Position numbers and translations under genes: made by a program
In this document: positions 23,302 to 30,497 of the stretch, one piece after another
How the letters are laid out: every line of letters starts with the position of its first letter
Position numbering within the stretch: the first letter of the stretch is position 1
Notes under the pieces: model-generated
Told to the model about the DNA's origin: nothing
Database searches by the model: none
What the model saw: the letters and a program-made list of their open reading frames with translations, nothing else
Assembly (NCBI GenBank): GCA_026388315.1
Contig: JAPLKA010000034.1
Location: 1-34,665, forward strand
Reading direction: 5' to 3'
Origin: Pseudomonadota bacterium
GTDB taxonomy: Bacteria > Desulfobacterota > Syntrophorhabdia > Syntrophorhabdales > Syntrophorhabdaceae
Length of the DNA: 34,665 nt

Positions 23302-25716
23302 ATGACCGTAACCAGGACCGGACCCCAGAGGAAACAAGAAATTACCGCAGTAGTAAAAAATGTAACCTACAAAAATACAGACAACGGGTATATGGTCCTT
23401 AAAACAGGAACGGGGATCACATTGTGCGGTGTCTATTATGATGCCGGTGTCGACCTTAAAGGAGTTCAGGTAAAGGCCTCAGGTGAATGGCAGAAACACA
23501 AGGCATACGGCATGCAGTTTATTTTTGACGAGCTGATTATCCTCGAAAATGAACTCTTCTATTTTCTCACAAAAGTTGTGAAGGGCCTGGGCAGGAATCT
23601 GGCTGCATCCCTTATCGATTCCATGGGCGAGGAAAAGCTTGAGCATATCCTCGACACTGATCCCGACCAGCTCCTTAAGATAAAGGGCATAAAAGAGAAG
23701 AAGCTCAAGAAGATTGTCGGCAACTGGCAGCGGTACAGAGATCTCAAAGAATTGTCCAAATTCCTTATCCCTCTGGGCGCCACGCATACCTTCGTACAGA
23801 AGGTATACCGTGAGTTTGAGCAGGACCGGAACATAATCCAGAACATTAAGAATAACCCTTATATACTCACCCAGATAAAAGGCGTGGGGTTTAAAACTGC
23901 GGATAAGATAGGAAGGACCATGGGCGTAGAGCCTACAGACCATAACCGGATAGAGTCGTGTATCGAGTATGTCCTTTTTGAGTACACTGACAGCAATGGA
24001 AATAGCTGTATTGCCGAACCTCTGCTTCTAAATCTTGCCAACGAGGAACTTGTGTCCGGTGAAGATGATTTCAAGATTGAACCCGAGCTTTTTAAAGGCA
24101 TTCTAAAAACCATGGCGGAAAATGAGAAGATAGAATTCCTTAAAGACGGGAAGCTCACCTCTTCATTTTTATTCAATGCAGAGTCGCGTATCTATAAAGC
24201 CATGGCTGAACGAAGCGAATGGGCTTCCCCTCCCATTGTCTCCGACATCGAGGCTTACATCAAGAAGAAAGAAGAGGATATGGGCATTCAATTCAGCAAG
24301 GAGCAGCAGGATGCGTTGCGGATTATCAATAAAGGTCATAAGGTATTTGTGCTTTGCGGGTATGCAGGCACCGGCAAGAGCACCATAGCGAGAGCCTTAC
24401 TGGATCTATTCAGGACAAGGTATTCTCCAGATAAGATCATGTGCTGTGCGGTGTCCGGTATTGCTTCCGACCGGATACGAAAGACTTCTGGATACCAGGC
24501 ACAGACCATCTACAGCCTTATTTACAAACATAAGGGTGAGGGGAAAGAGTTCCCCTACGAAGTGCTCCTTGTAGATGAGGCTTCTATGGTAAATACGGAG
24601 CTTCTCTATAAGCTGATTTTAAGGCTGAAAAGCACAAGCACTCTTATCATGGTAGGAGATCCTGCACAGCTTCCCCCTATAGGAGCCGGAGAACCCTTCA
24701 GTGATATCATTGAACGGAACATTGCCCCATCTGTAAGTCTTACCAGAATATACCGTCAGAGCGAGGATAAAGTAATAGCAGTCTTTGCAAATGAAATACG
24801 CGAGGCCATTATACCCGAGGACTATCAATCAGGCCAGTATTCTGATTTTGATTTTGTGGACTTTTCCATCCCGAATTATTTTTCTATAAGGGCAAAGGTC
24901 AAAAAGAACGAGATGCCGGAAAGTGAGTTCAGAGAAATGAAGGAGAATAATACTGTAAAGATTTTTGATGCTATTATGGGCATCTCGGAGTCCTATAAGC
25001 CCCTTCTCGCTGAAGCCCTGAGACAGAAGAACTTTGCAGGGTTTTTGACCACTTTCCAGATAATTACCCCCATGAAAGGCGGGGCGCTCGGCACCGAAAA
25101 TCTCAATGATGAACTCCAGAAGTTACTTAACCGGTTTGCCTTTCATGAGAGCAAGTCCATAGATTTAGGCAAAACCAGGCTGGCATTAAGTGATAAGGTG
25201 GTCCATATCCAAAATACCAATATCGACTGCATCTCCATTGCTGATTACAGGAAACCGGACCGGCAGCAGTATTTTTATAAAGAACGCATATATAACGGGA
25301 TGATCGGCATAATAATCTCGGTAGACAAAGAGGAAGAATTACTGCATGTGTTCTATCCCGCAGACAAAACAATAGTCGAGTACTCCTTTGATGAGGCGAG
25401 AGATTTTTTACGCCTGGGATATGCGCTGACCATCCATAAAGTACAGGGAAGTGAATTTAAGCATGTGTTGCTTCCCATAACGTTTTCCCACTTTATAATG
25501 CTTAATTCCAAGCTTTTATATACCGCCATAACACGTGCCCGGGAGAGGATCATACTGGTGGGTGAAGACTATGCGTTTAGAGCTGCCTGCCGAAAGAAAG
25601 AAGCAACCGTGAGGGATACTGTCCTTAAGTTACTCGAAGAGAAGGATCTTAAGGTCGGGGATCGTGATTCTCTGTTCGAGGGAAAGCAGGAGGAAGCTGG
25701 TCATCACTTTTTGTAA
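23302..25716 (+). CDS. recD2: RecD2-type ATP-dependent DNA helicase (SF1B)
   Basis: 804 residues. An N-terminal OB-like domain (ITAVVKNVTYKNTDNGYMVL) is followed by helix-hairpin-helix repeats (about 90-210: FLTKVVKGLGRNLAASLID, LLKIKGIKEKKLKKIVG, LTQIKGVGFKTADKIGRTMG). The motor has Walker A GYAGTGKSTIA (about 353-363), DEAS box LLVDEASMVN (about 420), motif III VGDPAQLPPIGAG, and the C-terminal GYALTIHKVQGSEF and LYTAITRARERIIL. RecD2 unwinds 5'-to-3' and acts in repair apart from RecBC. No recB or recC is nearby. Length is at the upper end of the family. A 50-base palindromic repeat follows the stop. Confidence 0.92.
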   Translation: MTVTRTGPQRKQEITAVVKNVTYKNTDNGYMVLKTGTGITLCGVYYDAGVDLKGVQVKASGEWQKHKAYGMQFIFDELIILENELFYFLTKVVKGLGRNLAASLIDSMGEEKLEHILDTDPDQLLKIKGIKEKKLKKIVGNWQRYRDLKELSKFLIPLGATHTFVQKVYREFEQDRNIIQNIKNNPYILTQIKGVGFKTADKIGRTMGVEPTDHNRIESCIEYVLFEYTDSNGNSCIAEPLLLNLANEELVSGEDDFKIEPELFKGILKTMAENEKIEFLKDGKLTSSFLFNAESRIYKAMAERSEWASPPIVSDIEAYIKKKEEDMGIQFSKEQQDALRIINKGHKVFVLCGYAGTGKSTIARALLDLFRTRYSPDKIMCCAVSGIASDRIRKTSGYQAQTIYSLIYKHKGEGKEFPYEVLLVDEASMVNTELLYKLILRLKSTSTLIMVGDPAQLPPIGAGEPFSDIIERNIAPSVSLTRIYRQSEDKVIAVFANEIREAIIPEDYQSGQYSDFDFVDFSIPNYFSIRAKVKKNEMPESEFREMKENNTVKIFDAIMGISESYKPLLAEALRQKNFAGFLTTFQIITPMKGGALGTENLNDELQKLLNRFAFHESKSIDLGKTRLALSDKVVHIQNTNIDCISIADYRKPDRQQYFYKERIYNGMIGIIISVDKEEELLHVFYPADKTIVEYSFDEARDFLRLGYALTIHKVQGSEFKHVLLPITFSHFIMLNSKLLYTAITRARERIILVGEDYAFRAACRKKEATVRDTVLKLLEEKDLKVGDRDSLFEGKQEEAGHHFL

Positions 25717-25733
25717 GTAACAAAGATTTTTCT

Positions 25734-25780
25734 GATATCGGCAAAAGGTCTCTATATGAATTCTTGCCGGTATAAGTCTA
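25734..25780 (+). repeat. short palindromic repeat (TTGCCGGTAT family), copy B
   Basis: GATATCGGCAA at the left pairs with TTGCCGGTAT at the right (one G-T mismatch in the ten-base arms, ATATCGGCAA / TTGCCGGTAT) around about 19 bases. It aligns with copy A at 21789-21838 and has half-copies near 13197, 26514 and 30217. Confidence 0.75.
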
Positions 25781-25885
25781 CAGTAGAAAAGACACTATGT
25801 GTTTTATCAACCCTTTACTTCTGTCTTAATTATTATGTGGAGATGAGAAGTCAATGAATATTTCTTAAGAAGGAGGACTATATAC

Positions 25886-26068
25886 ATGGATACAAAAGAA
25901 AAGATTGTTCTGGATGCAATGAAAAAGGAAGGAAAACCTATGAGGCCCGGAGATATTGCCAAGAAATCAGAGATCGACAAAGATGAAGTCTCCAAGATCA
26001 TCGATAAGCTGAAAAAGGAAGGGAAAGTAGCCTCTCCGAAGCGGTGTTTCTATGAGCCGGTGCAGTAA
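25886..26068 (+). CDS. small winged-helix DNA-binding protein
   Basis: 60 residues. ATG follows AAGGAGG with 11 bases. KIVLDAMKKEGKPMRPGDIA, KKSEIDKDEVSKIIDKLKKE and GKVASPKRCFYEPVQ form three helices and a wing, the plan of a minimal MarR/ArsR-like winged helix. Stand-alone 60-residue proteins of this type occur in archaea and anaerobic bacteria as putative transcription regulators. The target is unknown. Confidence 0.75.
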   Translation: MDTKEKIVLDAMKKEGKPMRPGDIAKKSEIDKDEVSKIIDKLKKEGKVASPKRCFYEPVQ

Positions 26069-26681
26069 ATCCTTTTGTGATGAGAATACCCGAGAAAGCT
26101 TCCAGTTCATGCGATTCTAATGATATTTTTCCATTTCCATTTCATTAAGACCCTTTCAAGCACTTCTCGTTCAGAAGGACCTGCTATAATCTATAGGAAT
26201 AAGGGTTGTAGGGGAATATTATTAAACGGTTGCGATTCAGAATATACTTATCTGGTAATACAGAAATACCACTGGAGGCGCCCATAGCGGTAGTTCACCC
26301 ATTAACAAATTATGCACAAAATGAAATTATATACAGGGTGGGGCAATGATCGCCTGTCCGAGTACCGGTGCAGAGATTATTTTACCGGGGCGTCAGGACA
26401 ATATCCTGTTTTCGGGAGCGCCCAACCTCATTGTGACATTTGTCTCCGCCCTTTATATCAACAACAGGCAGATACAGTGATGTAAATGAGTTGAAATATA
26501 TTCTCTACCCGATATCGGCAAGAGTTGTGAGAGAGTTCAGTTGGAGGAGATGGGAGAACCAGGACTGTTTTTGTGTGAGCGTGTTGACAACTTCCTGAAA
26601 CAAACAACGTACCCTTTTATGGGATGATGCTGTGTTTGAAACGGTAATCGTTGAAGTAGACACAATAAGGGAAGAATTCTC
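26069..26681. other. intergenic stretch with one possible small gene
   Basis: About 610 bases. Apart from the possible 44-residue frame at 26346 and a GATATCGGCAAGA half-repeat near 26514, nothing is recognised. Confidence 0.4.
26346..26480 (+). CDS. possible small hypothetical protein (44 residues)
   Basis: ATG after GGTGGGG, TGA at 26478-26480. The sequence (MIACPSTGAEIILPGRQDNI and then a hydrophobic stretch) resembles no family I know. Only the ribosome-like site supports it. Confidence 0.25.
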   Translation: MIACPSTGAEIILPGRQDNILFSGAPNLIVTFVSALYINNRQIQ

Positions 26682-26999
26682 TTATCCAACAGCGTCCAGG
26701 CCTTTTTTCTGCACAAGTGACAGCAATTTAAGGGAAGGTCCCCGTGGGTGTTTTTCGCCTCTTTCCCATTGGCTTATCAGACCGACAGTTACGTTAAGAT
26801 AACTTGCAAAAACTGCCTGACTAACACCGGCTTTTTTTCTCAATTGGACAATTTCTTCAGGGGAAAGTTCTTCTACGGGTGTTAGGCATGAAGCGTCGAA
26901 GTCACGCATCGTCTTTGCATCTACCAATCCGATTCTATGGAGCCCTGCCGCCGTTTCGTGTGCTGCTGCCAGTGCATCAGTTCGATACTTCTTTTTCAT
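26682..26999 (-). CDS. HigA-like antitoxin / XRE-family regulator
   Basis: 105 residues. A flexible N-terminal part (MKKKYRTDALAAAHETAAGL) precedes an XRE helix-turn-helix: LSPEEIVQLRKKAGVSQAVF, ASYLNVTVGLISQWERGEKH. This is the form of antitoxins paired with RelE/HigB-type toxins, in which the N-terminus binds the toxin and the HTH represses the operon. The ATG overlaps the toxin stop (toxin ends at 26996), so the order is toxin first, as in higBA. Confidence 0.88.
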   Translation of the reverse strand: MKKKYRTDALAAAHETAAGLHRIGLVDAKTMRDFDASCLTPVEELSPEEIVQLRKKAGVSQAVFASYLNVTVGLISQWERGEKHPRGPSLKLLSLVQKKGLDAVG

Positions 27000-27364
27000 G
27001 GGTGTACCTCCTCTACTTCGCCGTCTTGCTGCGCTTTGGTAAAATCCTCATTGCTGAAACCTAAATAAATATGTGCCAATCTATGATAGACGTCCAGTTC
27101 TACCGGACTCAGATTAGACTTTGCATTTTTGGGAAATCCATATAAGAAGACCGATAGAGACTCGACACGATACGCAATAATTGTCCTGTAACCACCTCTC
27201 TTGCCCTCGCCAATACGGGCAATACGCTTCTTGATGAGTTCTGCCCCTAACTCTCCATCGGCCAATCCTCGCTCGATTTCACGTATCGCATTCATTAACA
27301 TCTCGTCATTAATATGCTCTTTCCGGGCAAAGCGTGCAAACCACTTGGTTTTGAATATCTGCAC
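26996..27364 (-). CDS. RelE/HigB-type toxin (mRNA interferase-like)
   Basis: 122 residues from GTG 27364, with GGAGG 4-9 bases upstream. FKTKWFARFARKEHINDEML, AIREIERGLADGELGAELIK, IARIGEGKRGGYRTIIAYR and VFLYGFPKNAKSNLSPVEL match the RelE/HigB-like toxin family with basic residues in the active groove (KRGGYR). Such toxins cut mRNA on the ribosome. The antitoxin gene overlaps its stop by 4 bases. A 15-base palindrome overlaps the promoter (27385-27399), fitting autoregulation. Confidence 0.87.
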   Translation of the reverse strand: MQIFKTKWFARFARKEHINDEMLMNAIREIERGLADGELGAELIKKRIARIGEGKRGGYRTIIAYRVESLSVFLYGFPKNAKSNLSPVELDVYHRLAHIYLGFSNEDFTKAQQDGEVEEVHP

Positions 27365-27384
27365 CTGACCTCCAGAATCAATAT

Positions 27385-27399
27385 TGTTATATTATAACA
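27385..27399. promoter_or_regulatory. operator palindrome over the toxin-antitoxin -10 box
   Basis: TGTTATA-T-TATAACA is a perfect 7+1+7 palindrome, 21 bases before the toxin start. On the minus strand it contains TATAAT, the likely -10 box, so a bound HigA-type dimer would block transcription. Confidence 0.7.
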
Positions 27400-27596
27400 C
27401 TCGGTGCTATAAAACAAAAGTTTTATTTTTGTCATAAACCTTCCTGAACTGCTACGATATTAATCAATTGGTTTATGCTTTCAAGCGGTAACAATTATTC
27501 GACTGTAAGGTAACCTTTCGCGATATTGTGGATATCTCAGGACTTGGGTGTTATGTTATATAGGCTATTGTTTACCACGTAATGGAGGAATGGTTT

Positions 27597-27917
27597 ATGA
27601 ATATTGACTGTTATTTGTCGCATGGATGCGGTTCTGAAAAAGCCCTTCGTGGAAACATCACCCGGGCGCTGGCTGTTGAAAAGGTTGAAGCTGAGGTTAA
27701 TTTCAACGTTGTTGATGATGAAAAGGCCATAGCTCTTGGACTATCTGGGTCACCCTCGGTATTTGTCAATGGAAAGGAGATACAACCACAAGGAACGGTC
27801 GGGTTCTCTTGAAGGATGTTTAGCGATGAGTCTGGAAGACTCACCAATGCCCCCTCAGTCGAGACAATCCGAACTGCAATAAGAGAACACAAACATCTCC
27901 GAGAGGAGACATCATGA
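27597..27917 (+). CDS. probable selenoprotein: thioredoxin-like protein with in-frame TGA (Sec72)
   Basis: Start ATG 27597 with GGAGG at 27584-27588 (8-base spacing). The first part MNIDCYLSHGCGSEKALRGN, then LGLSGSPSVFVNGKEIQP, has the 'GSPxVxVNG' strand-turn of small thioredoxin-like proteins. At 27810 the frame meets TGA inside GFS-[TGA]-RMFSDESGRL and then stays open for 34 more codons (TNAPSVETIRTAIREHK) to TGA at 27915-27917. From memory, relatives carry a conserved 'GLxCRxY...P...IRxAL', so the TGA replaces the conserved Cys. A hairpin with a GG-containing loop stands 22 bases after the TGA. The final stop overlaps the next gene's ATG (ATGA). Predicted product: 106 residues with selenocysteine 72. 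The alternative is a Cys-to-stop mutation. If read as stop, a 71-residue product results. Confidence 0.7.
27827..27843 (+). promoter_or_regulatory. candidate bacterial SECIS element
   Basis: TGAGTC (27827-27832), loop TGGAA, GACTCA (27838-27843): six perfect pairs with G at the second loop position. The loop begins 20 bases after the TGA at 27810-27812, within the spacing and loop rules for SelB-binding bacterial SECIS elements. Confidence 0.6.
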
Positions 27918-28585
27918 ACGGTCAGGGTGAAGAAAAAGAAGTATTGAACGGTCAGCAGAGTCATTGGAAAAAGGTGTACACCGAGAATGCCGATATGTTT
28001 GGTAAGGAGCCGAGTTGTCCTGCCCGCAGGGCCGCCGAGCTTTTCGGGAAGGGGAACGTGAAAAGGATTCTGGAACTTGGAAGCGGCCAGGGACGGGACA
28101 CCCTATTTTTTGCCCGGCACGGTTTTAAGGTTTACGCACTCGACTATAGTGAGGAAGGTCTGGATGCAATGCAGAAAAAGGCTGATGCAATCGGAGCCTC
28201 TGGTTCTCTGACGACTATTTACCACGATGTGCGCCAACGCCTCCCCTTCGACGATGATTTTTTTGACGGGTGTTACTCGCATATGCTCTACTGCATGGCT
28301 CTGACAACCCCCGAGCTTGAGTTTCTGTCACAGGAAGTACGTCGCATCCTCAAACCAGGCGCCCTCAACATTTACACCGTTCGCCATACAGCAGACCCCC
28401 ATTACCGGACAGGTATAGATCGCGGGGACAACATGTGGGAAATAGGAGGCGGGTTTGTCGTCCACTTCTTCAGCAGGGAGAAGGTAGTTCATCTTGCAAA
28501 AGACTACGAGATCATAGGGGTGGAGGAGTTCGAGGAAACCGATCTTCCGAAGAAACTCTTTCTCATTACGCTCAAGAAAAACTAA
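27914..28585 (+). CDS. class I SAM-dependent methyltransferase
   Basis: 223 residues. GAGAGGAG precedes the ATG, which overlaps the final TGA of the upstream gene (ATGA), so translation is coupled and would benefit from read-through. Methyltransferase motif I is ILELGSGQGRDTLFFARHG; motif II GFKVYALDYSEEGLDAMQ ends strand beta-2 with an acidic residue for the SAM ribose; motif IV is FFDGCYSHMLYCMALT; post-motif is EVRRILKPGALNIYTVRH. The N-terminal 'HWKKVYTENADMFGKEPS' is typical of a group often found with thiol-redox or metalloid-related genes. The methyl acceptor is unknown. Confidence 0.87.
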   Translation: MNGQGEEKEVLNGQQSHWKKVYTENADMFGKEPSCPARRAAELFGKGNVKRILELGSGQGRDTLFFARHGFKVYALDYSEEGLDAMQKKADAIGASGSLTTIYHDVRQRLPFDDDFFDGCYSHMLYCMALTTPELEFLSQEVRRILKPGALNIYTVRHTADPHYRTGIDRGDNMWEIGGGFVVHFFSREKVVHLAKDYEIIGVEEFEETDLPKKLFLITLKKN

Positions 28586-28738
28586 AAGAAAAATAGTATT
28601 CTTAAGACTCGCTTTGTACGCGAGGAGCACAATTTTTGAGATTCATGCAATTTAAAAAATCTGTTTCTACGATGTTCTTCCTTATTTATTCCAGTCAAGT
28701 ATTTTTTATCTTTTAACCTGCATATTAGGTTTTTATTT

Positions 28739-28920
28739 TGTAGGCGGTTATCCCCCATCATTGTATGACATCCTACCCGACCCTTATTATTTGAAAGTCG
28801 CCCGAAGCGCTTTTACCTTGCTTAATTGGAGTTAGGATGTCGACGGGGAGTCATGTATTCTGTAATGGAAGGTCGCATACAGCGCCTTAATGGAAGAAAA
28901 CGATGATCTCCCCGCCTACA
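28739..28920. ncRNA. structured region 3' of the IS110 transposase, candidate bridge-RNA-type locus
   Basis: TGTAGGCGG (28739-28747) pairs with CCGCCTACA (28912-28920). Inside, GACATCCTA (28767-28775) pairs with TAGGATGTC (28833-28841). The ~180-base nested structure starts 10 bases after the transposase stop codon. IS1111-type members of the IS110 family carry their guide (bridge) RNA downstream of the transposase, so this is a candidate. The RNA boundaries and the element ends are not resolved. Confidence 0.4.
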
Positions 28921-28930
28921 CAATTATATC

Positions 28931-30196
28931 TTACGCAGCCTTTTTTATCACCTTCCTTGTCGGTAATCCATAATCCGCCATGTACTCACTGCCATCCCTC
29001 ACAACAGCATATATGATCCGGAGAAGCTTCCTGGCTATGGCCACAAGTGCCATCATCCTCTTCATTCCCCTGCCTGTAAGGGTTGCGTAATATTCGCACA
29101 TGATGCCATTCTTTCTTATAGTTTGGATAGACGCATAGTAGAGGATCTTACGGAGAAGGCTTCTCCCCCTCTTCGATATTCTCCTCTCTCCTCTCCTCTT
29201 CCCGGAGCTTATTTCATAGAGATCAAGGCCGGCAAGCTTCATGATTTCTGACTGGGTGCCAAATTTCATGAAGTCTCCTACTTCTCCGATGATACCAGCA
29301 ACGGAAACCGTCCCCAGGCCTTTTATCGACAACAGCCTTGCACTGTACGGTATACGTAAGAGAATGGCTACCATCTCGGCCTCTATCTCTGCAATGAAAC
29401 CGTCGATCATCTCCAACTGCATGAGGATATGCCTGATATCGAGGACAAGGCCTGATATCCCTTCCTTTATCCCGACAGTGTTCTTTGCATGTTTGATCAG
29501 TGCTTCGGCGTCCTTTACCCCGAACTTGCCGTAACTCTTTTTCCGCATCTCTTCGCCGAGGGTCTCTATGCTTAACTTGCCTATAGTGTCCGGTGTGGTG
29601 TATTTTTTCAGTACATGGACGGCGGTCTTGACCTTTATATCCTTCATTACTGTTTTAAATTCGGGGAAGATGAGGAAGACCAACTGCTGGAGCTGGTTGA
29701 ATAAGGCAGTGCGTTCTCCTATGTGCCGCTCCCGCGCATTGTTGAGTCTTCTCAGATAGGCCGTATCTCCTTCCGGAACAACAACGGTTAAAGCATGTCC
29801 TAATCTGATAATATCGGCAATCACCCGGGGATCCTTGTCATCGGTCTTTAATGGAGAGTTGTCATTTACCTCTTTCATCCTCTTTGTATGCATGGGATTC
29901 ACCTGGACGATCTTTACAGGTTTGCTCATCATGTAATGCAACAAAGGCTCTGCGTAGGGACCAGTTGATTCGTATCCCACAATCACTTCGTTACAGCAAA
30001 ACCTCTTTTTGCTTATGGTTATCATATCCCAGAATTTATCGAGGCCTTCCCTGGTGTTACCGAACTTGAAGGACTTTGTGTCCCTGCCATCCGCTGTTAT
30101 ACAGTATCCTGTGTTGCTTGCCATGCCGATGTCTACCGTAGCCATCAATGTGTCTTCCCTTACCGTCCTTATCCTTTTCGACCTCAGTCCTTTCAT
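28931..30196 (-). CDS. IS110-family transposase (DEDD, Transposase_20)
   Basis: 421 residues from ATG 30196. The RuvC-like DEDD core shows Asp in ATVDIGMASNTGY, Glu in VGYESTGPYAEP and two Asp in LKTDDKDPRVIADI. The C-terminal Transposase_20 domain reads LLSIKGLGTVSVAGIIGEVG, MKLAGLDLYEISSGKRRGER, SKRGRSLLRKILYYASIQ, with the serine of the second active site in this part. The enzyme is guided by a structured RNA in characterised members. AAGGAGG lies 10 bases upstream, inside a hairpin (30205-30236). The frame is intact. Confidence 0.92.
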   Translation of the reverse strand: MKGLRSKRIRTVREDTLMATVDIGMASNTGYCITADGRDTKSFKFGNTREGLDKFWDMITISKKRFCCNEVIVGYESTGPYAEPLLHYMMSKPVKIVQVNPMHTKRMKEVNDNSPLKTDDKDPRVIADIIRLGHALTVVVPEGDTAYLRRLNNARERHIGERTALFNQLQQLVFLIFPEFKTVMKDIKVKTAVHVLKKYTTPDTIGKLSIETLGEEMRKKSYGKFGVKDAEALIKHAKNTVGIKEGISGLVLDIRHILMQLEMIDGFIAEIEAEMVAILLRIPYSARLLSIKGLGTVSVAGIIGEVGDFMKFGTQSEIMKLAGLDLYEISSGKRRGERRISKRGRSLLRKILYYASIQTIRKNGIMCEYYATLTGRGMKRMMALVAIARKLLRIIYAVVRDGSEYMADYGLPTRKVIKKAA

Positions 30197-30204
30197 GGTT
30201 ATTC

Positions 30205-30236
30205 TCCTCCTTGAATTCTTGCCGGAATAAGGAGGA
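30205..30236 (-). promoter_or_regulatory. hairpin hiding the Shine-Dalgarno of the IS110 transposase
   Basis: TCCTCCTT (30205-30212) is the exact complement of AAGGAGGA (30229-30236). On the minus-strand mRNA the ribosome site lies in the 3' arm (AAGGAGGA) paired with TCCTCCTT just 5', so initiation would be low unless the hairpin opens. The loop contains a second small ATTC/GAAT pairing and the TTGCCGG repeat core. Confidence 0.65.
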
Positions 30237-30428
30237 TATCTGTATTTCTCCTTTGACTCAACTATGAACTACAATATAGCAAGCTGTAATCCACACAGAC
30301 AACATTTTAAATTTCATAGCGGCTTACAAGTGGTTATCGTTAAAATCGCAACAGATTAAGATGCACTTAATATGGTTGGTACCGACATACTCGGATGTTG
30401 GAGAGCAATGGAGATAAAACAAAATAAC

Positions 30429-30458
30429 TTACCATTTCAATAACGGCTGTTGTATAAT
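30429..30458 (+). promoter_or_regulatory. candidate promoter for the caspase-like gene
   Basis: TTACCA (30429-30434), 18-base spacer, TATAAT (30453-30458), 40 bases before the ATG. The -10 sits in a GGCTG/CAGCC inverted repeat (30445-30449 / 30460-30464). Confidence 0.4.
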
Positions 30459-30497
30459 TCAGCCACATAACTTAATGAACTTTTACGGGGGTTCTCA

